Below the pieces are notes generated by a model. The model saw nothing but the letters and a program-made list of their open reading frames with translations. It did no database searches and had not been told where the DNA came from. From NCBI GenBank assembly GCA_030671985.1, contig DAOVHI010000002.1, positions 1 to 23,083 of the forward strand: 23,083 nucleotides of DNA, written 5' to 3'. The DNA is from JAHJDO01 sp030671985 [NCBI: bacterium]. GTDB taxonomy: Bacteria > JAHJDO01. This document shows positions 14,273 through 21,957 of the stretch, one piece after another. The translations under genes and the position numbers were made by a program. Numbering within the stretch: position 1 is the first letter of the stretch; the number at the start of each line of letters is the position of its first letter.

Positions 14273-15484
14273 ATGGAGATAAGGGATTATACAAATGCGG
14301 TTGTGCGATATGAGAGAGCACTTGAGCGGCTGGCAAGTGACAAGAGGCTTCCAGCTAAAAACAGAGAGCTTGCGGTTGATTGGATTAAAAAAAAGAAAGA
14401 GGAATTAGAAGAGGACTTGGCTCTCAAGGAAAAGGAGCAGGACAGCCATCGTAGATGCAAGACGCTGATTAAATACTGTTATCTTCTAACGAATGTTTGT
14501 TTCTGGTTTCCTGACCTTACCAAGATTACCAAGAAGGATTTAGCCCAGTTCAAGAAAGATTTTTTTAATGATGAAATCCGGTCAATAGGCGGGAAAATAT
14601 TAAAGTGTAAAAGGGATTACATAACAAAAGTGTTCAGGTCGGGTTTTTTCAAGAATCATCTTCAGTTAAGAAGCGTAGTTGATGAGGTTTTTAGCGGTAA
14701 AATGAAAAAGTCTAAAAACACGGTTGAATTTATTGAATTAGACGACCTCAAAAAGATGGTTGAGATAGCATCCTACAGTTATCAAAAACTCATTCTGTAT
14801 CTTCTTTTCTCCACAGGAATGAGGATAGGGACGCTGCTGAACATGCGCAAACGAGACTTTGAACTCAAGTACAATCCCAAGACAAAGGTACATTATTATT
14901 TATGCCACATAAAGGCTGAATACACGAAAAGCAAGGAACCCAGAGCCATCCCAATAATAATACCGGAATGCAACGACTCACTAAAAAAACACATGGAAAA
15001 ACTGAAAGATGAAGATTTTATTGTAGAAATCGGATACAGCGCAGTCAATAACCTGCTTGAAAAAGTTACGGTGGAAGCAGGCATCGTAACAAAACCAAAT
15101 AAGCAAAAACCGCACATCCACATCCTGAGAAAATCCACCGCAATCTTTCTGCTAAACGCTGGCTACACAACCGACCAGGTAAAAGCCTGGCTGGGACACA
15201 AACCATCATCCACCGCTATTGATGTCTATGTAAACTACATTGGCCTCAGCTTCGAGCCAGAAGTAACCAAAGTCCAGACAGACGAACTTCTCAAGCTGCA
15301 AGACACCATCAAAGAAAATGATATGAAAATGGCCATGCTTCAAAGCGAATACAACAAGATGAGAGATACCGTCAGCGAACTAAGCAATAAGCTTGATGAA
15401 CGAGAGGATCTCATCAAAGAATCATTAGTTGAGGACATCCTCAAAAAGCTAAAACACAAAGTCCCAGCGGGTCAGGCACATTAG
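14273..15484 (+). CDS. Tyrosine recombinase / integrase, archaeal element type
   Basis: 403 aa from the ATG at 14273, which follows AGGTG by seven bases. A GTG at 14258 would add five residues. TTTAAATA at 14226-14233 is the TATA box. The catalytic set is present: R184 (TGMRIGTLL), Lys near 219-221 (YTKSKEP), H283 and R286 (HILRKSTA), H309 (WLGHKP) and Y319 (AIDVYVNY; Y322 is an alternative). The N-terminal 60 residues are highly charged helices and the C-terminal 75 form a probable coiled coil (LKLQDTIKENDMKM and on), which Xer proteins lack. This layout fits integrases of archaeal plasmids and viruses. Its stop overlaps that of the opposing small gene. No att site could be identified beside it. 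Confidence 0.9.
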   Translation: MEIRDYTNAVVRYERALERLASDKRLPAKNRELAVDWIKKKKEELEEDLALKEKEQDSHRRCKTLIKYCYLLTNVCFWFPDLTKITKKDLAQFKKDFFNDEIRSIGGKILKCKRDYITKVFRSGFFKNHLQLRSVVDEVFSGKMKKSKNTVEFIELDDLKKMVEIASYSYQKLILYLLFSTGMRIGTLLNMRKRDFELKYNPKTKVHYYLCHIKAEYTKSKEPRAIPIIIPECNDSLKKHMEKLKDEDFIVEIGYSAVNNLLEKVTVEAGIVTKPNKQKPHIHILRKSTAIFLLNAGYTTDQVKAWLGHKPSSTAIDVYVNYIGLSFEPEVTKVQTDELLKLQDTIKENDMKMAMLQSEYNKMRDTVSELSNKLDEREDLIKESLVEDILKKLKHKVPAGQAH

Positions 15485-15714
15485 CCCCTGCCATAATAGG
15501 GAGTTTGCGAATACAGTTCTCTAAATTCTTTCGCTTGATACCTGTGCTGGTCGTCTGTAATGCTGTAAAAAAGTTTTCGTTTTGTTCCCGGCAGATAATG
15601 AAGGTTGGCCCTGATAAAGCCGTCCACGTCACTAAAGCCCTCCTGCCGAACCCTCTCTAGCAAATATTCCTTTTTCGCCCTTAAAGGCACACCAACACCA
15701 GTATATCTACTCAT
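15481..15714 (-). CDS. Ribbon-helix-helix-like small protein (77 aa)
   Basis: The pattern near the N-terminus, VGVPLRAKKEYLLERVRQEG then FSDVDGFIRANLHYL, resembles a CopG/ribbon-helix-helix DNA-binding domain: a short strand, a helix, a turn at Gly-Phe-Ser and a second helix with an Ile-Arg. The remainder is basic and unrecognised. A TATA box GCTTAAATAC at 15735-15745 lies 26 bases before the ATG, so the message is probably leaderless. It is convergent with the integrase gene, with overlapping stop codons (TTAG), and may regulate it. The assignment is by eye only. Confidence 0.55.
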   Translation of the reverse strand: MSRYTGVGVPLRAKKEYLLERVRQEGFSDVDGFIRANLHYLPGTKRKLFYSITDDQHRYQAKEFRELYSQTPYYGRG

Positions 15715-15824
15715 AAGTAGTAAAGAACCTTTCTAGTATTTAAGCTTTACGAAAAAACAAGTACCAAACCCACTGAAAAGACATCAAAACCAATCGGTAA
15801 AATCGCATCAAAAGGTGTGAATTA

Positions 15825-15845
15825 CCCTGTGCCAAGAGCACAGGG
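15825..15845. repeat. IS200 right-end hairpin
   Basis: Eight perfect base pairs CCCTGTGC/GCACAGGG with a CAAGA loop, starting seven bases after the tnpA stop. Position and size match the right-end structure recognised by TnpA. It may also end transcription. Confidence 0.7.
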
Positions 15846-15852
15846 CGTCCAA

Positions 15853-16302
15853 TTACAAATCAAAAAACTCTAATTGTTTGATATCTTTTTCTCTACCTTG
15901 CTTTTTTATATATTCTTCGATCACCTTGCGATCCCCATGCCCACTGACTGTTCCAATAAAATATCCATCTGTCCAAAATTCCCCTCCCCACAAAACTTTT
16001 TTCACTTCTGGCGCTTCTTCGAACACCTGCCGCGCGGTGATACTTTTAATCAATCGTATAACTTGCCCTCCTGAATACTTTGGCAAGAATCGATACAAAT
16101 AATGTACATGATTTTGGTCAAATCCCATTTGTTGCATCTCAATTGCATATCGCTCCTTGAAGCCTTTCATCGACTCCACTATCGTCTGCTTAACCTTGTC
16201 ATGCAATAACACTTTTCTATACTTTACAGTTAACCGGATATGATAATAACATTCCGATACATTATGATACCAATACCACAATCCCCTCTGTTCTTCTTTC
16301 AT
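15853..16302 (-). CDS. tnpA: IS200/IS605-family Y1 transposase
   Basis: 149 aa, full length for the family. The HUH pair is H65-V-H67 (FDQNHVHYLYRF). The nucleophile is Y131 (RKVIEEYIKKQG). WTDGYFIGTVSGHG is the expected segment before the catalytic helix. TnpA moves single-stranded copies of the element by making a 5-prime phosphotyrosine bond at hairpin ends. All catalytic residues are intact. The ATG follows GTAGAAAA with no strong ribosome site, usual for these genes. Confidence 0.95.
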   Translation of the reverse strand: MKEEQRGLWYWYHNVSECYYHIRLTVKYRKVLLHDKVKQTIVESMKGFKERYAIEMQQMGFDQNHVHYLYRFLPKYSGGQVIRLIKSITARQVFEEAPEVKKVLWGGEFWTDGYFIGTVSGHGDRKVIEEYIKKQGREKDIKQLEFFDL

Positions 16303-16327
16303 TTTTCTACTATACCACCGCCTGGTG

Positions 16328-17278
16328 TCATGTGCCCAGAGTGAGATTAAGCCAGTAGTTTCTCATTGTGTTATCAGAACTGGTAAATTGAGTTGATGAG
16401 GAGGGAGAATCTAAGATTTTTGTTAATGTTCGTCGGAGTAGGATTTCGAGGTCGTAAAGAAGGTGGTTTGCGTGTGGCGATAATCTTCTGCGGGGACTTG
16501 CGGTGTGAACAAAGTCCGACCGCAGTTGGTAAATCTTGTTAACCATATCATGCGTAGCACGCTTTGAAGGGTGGTTGGTCTCAAGAAAAAGTGCTGCCCT
16601 TTTGCGCAAATGCTCGCCAATAGCTCCTTCACCACTAAGAGTAAAGAGCACTTCCATACAACTAGTAAATACGATAAAACGAATTTGAAAATTAAGTGTC
16701 TGTTTGCCAAGCATATAAAGATAAATAGCAGTCTTAAGCCGGTTTTCTTCAAGGCTAAAAACATCAACTAAGCGGCCAAAATACTTTCTTACTTTCTTCA
16801 AATCAGAAACGACAAAACAATCATGAGAACTAACAAGCTTGCTAGAGTAAAAGCCGGAGAAATACTCGAAACAATCAAAAGGCCGATAAGAACGGCCTTC
16901 CTTAGATAAGAAAAACACAATACCTTTACAATTAAAAATTTCCTTGGTAATAAATAGTGCGCCTAGACAATGAGTCATTTCATAAAACTCGTCATTACCA
17001 AACTTACGCCCACTATACACAACCACATAATTATTTTCTTCAATCCGCGACGTTCCCTTCCCCCCATAATTTTCTTTACCAACACCCTTAAGTTTCAGCA
17101 ACAGTGAAGCATAATCACTGAATTTCTCTATTGTAATGTTTTTATTGAGCCTAAACTGTCGCGGCCACTTAGGAAGCAGTGCAGGTTTCCTGTCAAATGA
17201 AGGTCTTTTGGGACGCGTGAAAGAAAAAGGCCATAAGGCTTTTAGCCCCGTCTTACTATGAAGTGTTGCACCATACAT
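16328..17278 (-). CDS. HEPN-domain protein (Apea-like)
   Basis: 316 aa. The C-terminal third carries a HEPN signature, R253-x4-H258 (YQLRSDFVHTA), in the setting typical of Apea-like HEPN domains (FTSCMEVLF, GEHLRKRAALFL). These domains are often RNases in toxin or antiphage systems. The N-terminal 180 residues are unrecognised and may sense a signal. The start is fixed by GGAGGATAAAGT before the ATG. It is the last gene of a leftward unit with a four-helix membrane protein and a 17-codon ORF. No nucleotidyltransferase antitoxin, the common HEPN partner, is adjacent. The 3-prime end meets the IS200 left end, so the last few residues may not be original. Confidence 0.8.
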   Translation of the reverse strand: MYGATLHSKTGLKALWPFSFTRPKRPSFDRKPALLPKWPRQFRLNKNITIEKFSDYASLLLKLKGVGKENYGGKGTSRIEENNYVVVYSGRKFGNDEFYEMTHCLGALFITKEIFNCKGIVFFLSKEGRSYRPFDCFEYFSGFYSSKLVSSHDCFVVSDLKKVRKYFGRLVDVFSLEENRLKTAIYLYMLGKQTLNFQIRFIVFTSCMEVLFTLSGEGAIGEHLRKRAALFLETNHPSKRATHDMVNKIYQLRSDFVHTASPRRRLSPHANHLLYDLEILLRRTLTKILDSPSSSTQFTSSDNTMRNYWLNLTLGT

Positions 17279-17281
17279 ACT

Positions 17282-17335
17282 TTATCCTCCGTCAAGAGCC
17301 TTCAAGATGTCTTGCGATTTTGAATAATACGCCAT
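17282..17335 (-). CDS. Tiny 17-codon ORF upstream of the HEPN gene
   Basis: The ATG follows an ideal AAGGAGGTCTGG and encodes MAYYSKSQDILKALDGG. Its TAA falls within GGAGGATAAAGT, the ribosome site of the HEPN gene, so the stop is three bases before the next ATG. This arrangement favours a coupling or leader peptide that controls HEPN translation. A short functional peptide is possible. Confidence 0.5.
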   Translation of the reverse strand: MAYYSKSQDILKALDGG

Positions 17336-17374
17336 CCAGACCTCCTTTTTTGTTTAACTTCTAAAAGAAAATAA

Positions 17375-18013
17375 TTAAACTTTGAATTTTATCCTTTTTA
17401 TAAGATATAAAATAAAAGATATAAGATAAATTATTATACCCATAACCGCAACTGCTGCTAATGTCCAAAGATAGTTTGTTCTTGCTACGGGCGTTTTTAA
17501 TTCCTGAACGCATAGAATAATAATGAAAGCGAAGCTCACAATTAAGGTTGCCCCCGCAAGAATGTATAAAAATGGAGCCGCTTTCCTTTTTACTTTTTCT
17601 TCATAAACTTTATTAAACCAATGATATTTCTTTTCATCCTCACCGGGAAATATTTTTTCTTCTAGGTCTTTCAAGAAATTTCTAGTTGCCTGTAAGTACA
17701 AGTAATTGAAAATAATAAAGGCACCCCATATGATAAATAAGAAGGGAATAACTAATATATAAATTTCTCCATGAATATAACCTGCCGCAGAAGATTGTGT
17801 AGCAGCTTGAGCGGCAGATTGAGGTTGAAGAACAAAATTTTTACTGTGATAATAAAGGCCTAAAAGAGCGGTAACAGTACCGATTAAAATGGTCCAAAGG
17901 TTCGAATATATCCCAGACTTCTTCCTTTCAACCGCAAAAACCTGTTTATACAGCTCTATATACTTGTGCATGCTTTTATCTTCTTCTCTCGGTTCACCTT
18001 TACCTTCTACCAT
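17375..18013 (-). CDS. Four-helix membrane protein (212 aa)
   Basis: Hydrophobic segments at about 39-55, 84-107, 146-169 and 181-205, with a charged cytoplasmic-type N-terminus, a Gln/Ala/Ser-rich loop at 64-77 and a charged loop at 112-145 (LEEKIFPGEDEKKYHWF). The ATG follows AAGGAGATAT. No family is recognised. Four-helix proteins with a large central loop occur among the membrane effectors of defence systems, but this one shows no diagnostic motif. It lies 54 bases after the radical SAM gene and about 40 bases before the tiny ORF, and is likely cotranscribed with the HEPN gene. Confidence 0.65.
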   Translation of the reverse strand: MVEGKGEPREEDKSMHKYIELYKQVFAVERKKSGIYSNLWTILIGTVTALLGLYYHSKNFVLQPQSAAQAATQSSAAGYIHGEIYILVIPFLFIIWGAFIIFNYLYLQATRNFLKDLEEKIFPGEDEKKYHWFNKVYEEKVKRKAAPFLYILAGATLIVSFAFIIILCVQELKTPVARTNYLWTLAAVAVMGIIIYLISFILYLIKRIKFKV

Positions 18014-18067
18014 ATATCTCCTTTTTGTTAGATGCCATACGTCAAGAAATAATATTCCAATAACAGT

Positions 18068-19723
18068 CTAGACAAGCATTTTCTTATAAAGAATTTCTTC
18101 AGTTTTTTCTTTAGAAACCAGCTTATCATATCTTTCTTGGACTTTATCCTCCAGTAATTGTGAGAAACCGTCCTCCCTGTCTACATACATTCCTTTTTCA
18201 ATCTCCTTCAGTATATTAATATAATCCTCAGCTTCAACTATTGTTTTATTTACTGTCTCATAACATAACTTTGTTGCAATCCGTTTAAGCGTTGAGGTAA
18301 GCCCTCGTTTAGGGAAAGTTGAAAAGAAATGCTGCATCACATTTTTGTTTGATCCCAATTCGTGATTGACGTTAACTATTGCTTCCTGAAGTTCACTGGG
18401 TTTAATGTTTTTGGGATAATAGAAAACAAAATCCCCAGTACAGTAATCAGATAATTCCTTGCCAAATTCATCAAACTGATTCCAAGTAAAAAATCTGAAT
18501 TGCTCCAACATCTGCCCCTTTTTCTCTGGGGTCTGGCAAAAAGGTGATATCCTCCATTTTTCTATGCCATATTTTTTGATAAAGTCCCCAATAGCATACA
18601 CGTCGGAAACAGTATCTGAATCAGCCCCAGCAATAAAAAGACCGGTTATAGAAAATCCGTGCGAATGAATCATGTCAACTGATTTTTCTATCTGGGCCAA
18701 ATCAATATTTTTATTATATTCTTTTAAAGTTCTATCGTTGACAGACTCAAATCCCAAACTAAGATTTTCAATTCCTGCATCTCTCATCTTTTTAAGCAAT
18801 TCCGAATTTTTATAAACTTCTATTCTTGCTAATATTGTTCCTTCAATCCCAATATTAGCTTCTTTTAATTTTTCAAAAAACTCGTGAAAGTGCGGCGTGT
18901 CCATTACTCCTAGTGGGTCCTCAAACACCACTTTCTTTATACCAGTCTGCTCACGGTGCTGCCTCAAATATTCCATACTACTATTTATGCTTCGCATCCG
19001 ATAATTCCTACCATGTAGGTCAGTCACAGTAGGACAAAAATTGCACGCATATGGACATCCTCTCGAGCCCTGAAACGAAATAGCTAGAGGAGATTTATTT
19101 TTCAATGACCATAAACTACCAAAATATTTTATTTTAGGACTATTAAAAAAGGGCAACAAATTGTGCACTAAGTTCAAATCAGGAATAACATCACCAAAAT
19201 CTTTGACAAAATCTCTCCTTGGATTCAAATAAACATTCCCGTCAACCTTGTAACCAAGTCCCTTAATGTAGTCTGGCCTGATAATACCCTGATTCAGAGC
19301 ATCAACAAGACCAATAATAGAGCTATCACCTTCACCCTTAATCAGGTAGTTTACATCAATGGTATCCAAGCTATGTTCGGGAGCGAGGGAAGCATGCTCT
19401 CCACCTAACAATATTGGTATATCTTTACCTTGCCGACCGGAAAGGTTCCTCACTTGATTAACCATGTCTCTTACGTCTGTTATAGCACCCGTCTTCGAAG
19501 AAAAACCAATCAAGTCAGACCACTTCACAATTGACTCAAGATCAAGTTCTGGTGTTATAGACTTATCATATAACCTCACACCATAGCCTGCATTATGCAA
19601 AACAGTAGCAATTGCCATCGGCCCGTACCTGGCAAAAACCTGAAAGTTTCCAGGACCATAAAGCCTTGGCCGAGCTACTATCAAAGATATATTCTTTATC
19701 TTCTCGTCGTTATATGATGACAT
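18068..19723 (-). CDS. Radical SAM protein with cobalamin-binding-type N-terminal domain
   Basis: 551 aa. Residues about 12-165 match the Rossmann-like domain common before radical SAM cores in the B12-binding class (GPMAIATVLHNAGYGVRLYD, ILLGGEHASLAPE, YLIKGEGDSS). The DxHxxG cobalamin ligand motif is not seen, so cobalamin binding is unsure. The radical SAM cluster site is C223-x3-C227-x2-C230 (SRGCPYACNFCP). A C-terminal domain of about 150 residues is unrecognised. Such proteins methylate or rearrange lipids, cofactors or peptides. The substrate is unknown. TATA box at 19771-19778. It follows a 52-aa peptide gene on the same strand. Confidence 0.9.
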   Translation of the reverse strand: MSSYNDEKIKNISLIVARPRLYGPGNFQVFARYGPMAIATVLHNAGYGVRLYDKSITPELDLESIVKWSDLIGFSSKTGAITDVRDMVNQVRNLSGRQGKDIPILLGGEHASLAPEHSLDTIDVNYLIKGEGDSSIIGLVDALNQGIIRPDYIKGLGYKVDGNVYLNPRRDFVKDFGDVIPDLNLVHNLLPFFNSPKIKYFGSLWSLKNKSPLAISFQGSRGCPYACNFCPTVTDLHGRNYRMRSINSSMEYLRQHREQTGIKKVVFEDPLGVMDTPHFHEFFEKLKEANIGIEGTILARIEVYKNSELLKKMRDAGIENLSLGFESVNDRTLKEYNKNIDLAQIEKSVDMIHSHGFSITGLFIAGADSDTVSDVYAIGDFIKKYGIEKWRISPFCQTPEKKGQMLEQFRFFTWNQFDEFGKELSDYCTGDFVFYYPKNIKPSELQEAIVNVNHELGSNKNVMQHFFSTFPKRGLTSTLKRIATKLCYETVNKTIVEAEDYINILKEIEKGMYVDREDGFSQLLEDKVQERYDKLVSKEKTEEILYKKMLV

Positions 19724-19770
19724 TTTTCACAAATAAAAATAACAATAATTAGTCCAATACTCTTCTTATC

Positions 19771-19778
19771 TTATAAAT
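19771..19778 (-). promoter_or_regulatory. TATA box of the radical SAM gene
   Basis: On the minus strand GAAGATTTATAAGAT reads as a BRE-like purine stretch followed by TTTATAAG, about 48 bases before the ATG. It is among the clearest archaeal-type promoters in the window. Confidence 0.65.
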
Positions 19779-19847
19779 CTTCCTAAACTTTCAGTCTGAC
19801 AAATCCACACTCTAAGTCGCAATATTTGGCTTTAGAATAGCCTATCT

Positions 19848-20006
19848 TTATTTTCCTTTAGTCACGGGTTTTCCCGTCGTCGGCTTAGGTGTAGGTTTAG
19901 GCTTGCCAGATTTTCCATGAACATTTGCAGTTACTAACCGTCCCTTCGTGGGCTTACGTGTTGGGGGTGGCGTCAAAGTCTTTTTGCTAGCTTTATTAGA
20001 GCTCAT
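19848..20006 (-). CDS. Lys/Pro/Thr-rich small protein (52 aa)
   Basis: GGAGGTTTGTGAA stands before the ATG, which begins one base after the stop of the upstream membrane-protein gene. The peptide is almost wholly Lys, Pro, Thr, Gly and Ser, with the repeat-like elements TPPPTRKPTKG, PKPTPKPTTGKP and VTKGK. It should be disordered and very basic. It resembles no family that I know. It lies between a membrane protein and a radical SAM gene on the same strand, so it could be a partner or, speculatively, a substrate of the radical SAM enzyme. Confidence 0.6.
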   Translation of the reverse strand: MSSNKASKKTLTPPPTRKPTKGRLVTANVHGKSGKPKPTPKPTTGKPVTKGK

Positions 20007-20007
20007 T

Positions 20008-20580
20008 TCACAAACCTCCTTTTAATAGTGCAAAGTTGCTAATTGCCAATGCAGTCAAAAATAATAAAGCAATTGATAACAAAAACATTCTAAATGATTT
20101 TTTCAGATAAGAACCTTTGGTTTCATTAATTTCAAAATTGTTTTGATATATCTGCCAAAAATGAGCAGCTAAATACCGCCTATAAGTACTAACATCTTTT
20201 TGTGTCATCTCTTTGTGAAAAATATCTTCGTCATTGATAGACCTAAAGTCGCTTCTTGCTTTAACCGCATTCAAAGCAAAAAATAAAGAAACAAAAGCAA
20301 ACATGATTGTACCTAAATACAAAATTACCATAATAATTAGCCAAAAAGGATCTTTAATCTCTTTTATCAAAATCCCGCCGAAACCAAAAACCAAAGTAAT
20401 ACAAACACCAACTATCCCTATCAGACTGTAAGCTTTGTCATCTAAACCCGCACATCTTTCTCCCTCTTGTTTTATGAGATCATAACAAATAGAATAAATA
20501 TTATCTATGATGTCTTTATCATCAGTGCGGAGTCTTTCTAAAACTTCATCAATGTTTATATTACATTTTTTGTCTTGCAT
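20008..20580 (-). CDS. PycTM/SLATT-like membrane protein (190 aa)
   Basis: Three hydrophobic segments at about 52-73, 80-104 and 165-185. The stretch before the first helix, CAGLDDKAYSLIGIVGV, resembles the D-x-K-A motif before the first helix of Pycsar-effector (PycTM) and related SLATT-type proteins, which disrupt membranes when triggered. No cyclase gene is beside it, so a Pycsar system is not shown. A soluble helical linker (105-160) lies between helices two and three. TATA box TTTTATAAG at about 20625-20633, with a short leader. It heads a unit with the 52-aa gene. Confidence 0.6.
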   Translation of the reverse strand: MQDKKCNINIDEVLERLRTDDKDIIDNIYSICYDLIKQEGERCAGLDDKAYSLIGIVGVCITLVFGFGGILIKEIKDPFWLIIMVILYLGTIMFAFVSLFFALNAVKARSDFRSINDEDIFHKEMTQKDVSTYRRYLAAHFWQIYQNNFEINETKGSYLKKSFRMFLLSIALLFLTALAISNFALLKGGL

Positions 20581-20651
20581 ACTATACCTATTTTTAGAAA
20601 TTTCAGAATAAATTCTAGGAGAATCTTATAAAACATCTTAACAATAAAGCC

Positions 20652-20861
20652 TTATTCGTTATGGCAATCAGGACAGCAATGTACACAGCCATCTACTTTT
20701 GAATATCCGAGGTCTTTTGCTTTTTGCACGGCACCGTGACAATCTGCGAATTCTCCTAAGTCTTCCCCGTTTTCAGGCCACTTATGACACCCTTTCTTGT
20801 GGACTTCATGGTTGCCCTTAGGATTATCTTTTGTTTCTTTGTTCACGCAATATTTTTCCAT
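20652..20861 (-). CDS. Cys/His-rich small protein (69 aa)
   Basis: From the ATG at 20861, preceded by GGGGTGG, the protein starts MEKYCVNKE and carries DHEVH-like GNHEVHKKGC, a central LGEFADCHGAVQKAKDLGY and a tail VDGCVHCCPDCHNE. This matches a small hypothetical family widespread in bacteria and some archaea whose function is unknown to me. The cysteines and histidines could hold zinc. An upstream ATG at 20891 is possible but less well placed. TATA box at 20931-20938. The family is often found as a stand-alone gene in mobile regions. Confidence 0.75.
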   Translation of the reverse strand: MEKYCVNKETKDNPKGNHEVHKKGCHKWPENGEDLGEFADCHGAVQKAKDLGYSKVDGCVHCCPDCHNE

Positions 20862-20940
20862 TTTTCCACCCCTTTCTTTTACGTTTTCCAATATGGCTTA
20901 CATTTTCCTAAACTTAAAAACTTTCTTATCTTTTTATACC

Positions 20941-21078
20941 GCCAACTCTAATGTTAGTTGTACCCAAATTGGGGACAGCCGAAACGCCTTAAATTCCCTC
21001 ACTAATACTGTCTCGGGAGTAGTGCTACCTGTTAAAACTCAAACAACACTAAAGAATTCTCTTCACTACTGCTAATAA
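20941..21078. other. Intergenic region with two small palindromes
   Basis: Holds CAACT-AGTTG (about 20942-20959) and CCCAA-A-TTGGG (about 20964-20974). They could mark the end of the leftward AbiE message. Nothing else was seen. Confidence 0.3.
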
Positions 21079-21957
21079 CTACTTCATTTTAGAAAAATTC
21101 CTGTTTATCTGTTTTAATATTTTATCAATGTCAAAAGCCTTTTTCTCTTCACTGGATAGAACAGGCAAAAGCTCATCTTCAAGGCGAAATTTCATATCAG
21201 CAATCTCTTCATCTGTTCGCCCCAGATTATGCTGATAATCTTTAAGCTTCGTTGAGGCATTGTCCTCTTTTGCCTTAACCAAAAAAATCTTTAAAAAACT
21301 GCTGTCCATGAAGTCAAAGCCCTCTTTTAGCAAATGGCCGATATCATAAAAATCTCTTGAAGCAATTATGCGCCTTCCAGAGGCAGCGCGAAGCTTTTCT
21401 GCTACCAGCTCTTTTAAAGACAAGCAGAGCACTTTACCAGCATCAAATAATGGCTTGCCTGTAAATGGATGCACAAATTTATGATGAACAATGTGCTCTT
21501 CTGTTTTCCTGACCGGATTGAAGCGCAGGCTGACCTCGACTTTGATAGATTCATTCTTATCAAGGATGATTGAAGGATACTGTAAATAATAAATGTACTG
21601 GGTAGATTCATTACGTCCTGCCCTATCAATATCTGCTATAGACATGCCTAGTTTCTGGACAAAGGATTTAAGATTATTCTTTATAGGCTGAATCTGCTTC
21701 CGGCGAATTGAGCGTGTGATTTCTCCTTTGGGAAGCATTAACGTAAAGTCCAAATCCTCGCTTAAGCGGTAATACGAGAAATAAATCTTGTTCAGGCATG
21801 TGCCTCCCTTAAAAATCAGACTATCACTTAACTCCCTGCTATTAGCGAGAACAAGAGTAAGGTAATAATCCTTTTCAAGCAGTCGGAGAGGAAAGCCAGT
21901 TTGGGCAGATGCCCTCTCAAGTATATTCAGGAATTCTTCTTTGTTCTCATGCAGCAT
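21079..21957 (-). CDS. abiEii: AbiEii-type nucleotidyltransferase toxin
   Basis: 292 aa from the ATG at 21957, which follows GGGGGATT. A TTG at 21963 is less likely. Motif I of the AbiEii/DUF1814 nucleotidyltransferase is IFKGGTCLNKIYFSYYRLSEDLDF, with the GG pair (51-52) and the RLSEDLD acidic residues (64-70). Later motifs are KVEVSLRF and the Lys/Asp-rich segment KELVAEKLRAA and SRDFYDIGHLL. Known AbiEii toxins add nucleotides to target RNAs (tRNA ends in MenT-like members) and stop growth during infection. The start overlaps the antitoxin gene by 11 bases, the usual type IV operon arrangement with antitoxin first. Confidence 0.93.
   Translation of the reverse strand: MLHENKEEFLNILERASAQTGFPLRLLEKDYYLTLVLANSRELSDSLIFKGGTCLNKIYFSYYRLSEDLDFTLMLPKGEITRSIRRKQIQPIKNNLKSFVQKLGMSIADIDRAGRNESTQYIYYLQYPSIILDKNESIKVEVSLRFNPVRKTEEHIVHHKFVHPFTGKPLFDAGKVLCLSLKELVAEKLRAASGRRIIASRDFYDIGHLLKEGFDFMDSSFLKIFLVKAKEDNASTKLKDYQHNLGRTDEEIADMKFRLEDELLPVLSSEEKKAFDIDKILKQINRNFSKMK

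Larger units (their letters stand above)
15820..16330 (-). mobile_element. IS200-type element carrying only tnpA
   Basis: A Y1 transposase gene lies between two hairpins expected at the ends of IS200/IS605 elements: CCCTGTGC-CAAGA-GCACAGGG at 15825-15845 (right end, after the gene) and CACC-GCCT-GGTG near 16316-16327 (left end, before the gene). These elements lack inverted repeats and do not duplicate the target, so boundaries are approximate. No tnpB gene is present. The left end abuts the last codons of the HEPN gene, whose stop at 16328 may come from the element. Confidence 0.75.

Noticed and set aside
20008-20580. Complete Pycsar defence system
   Set aside because: Only an effector-like membrane protein is present, and no nucleotide cyclase gene was found nearby.
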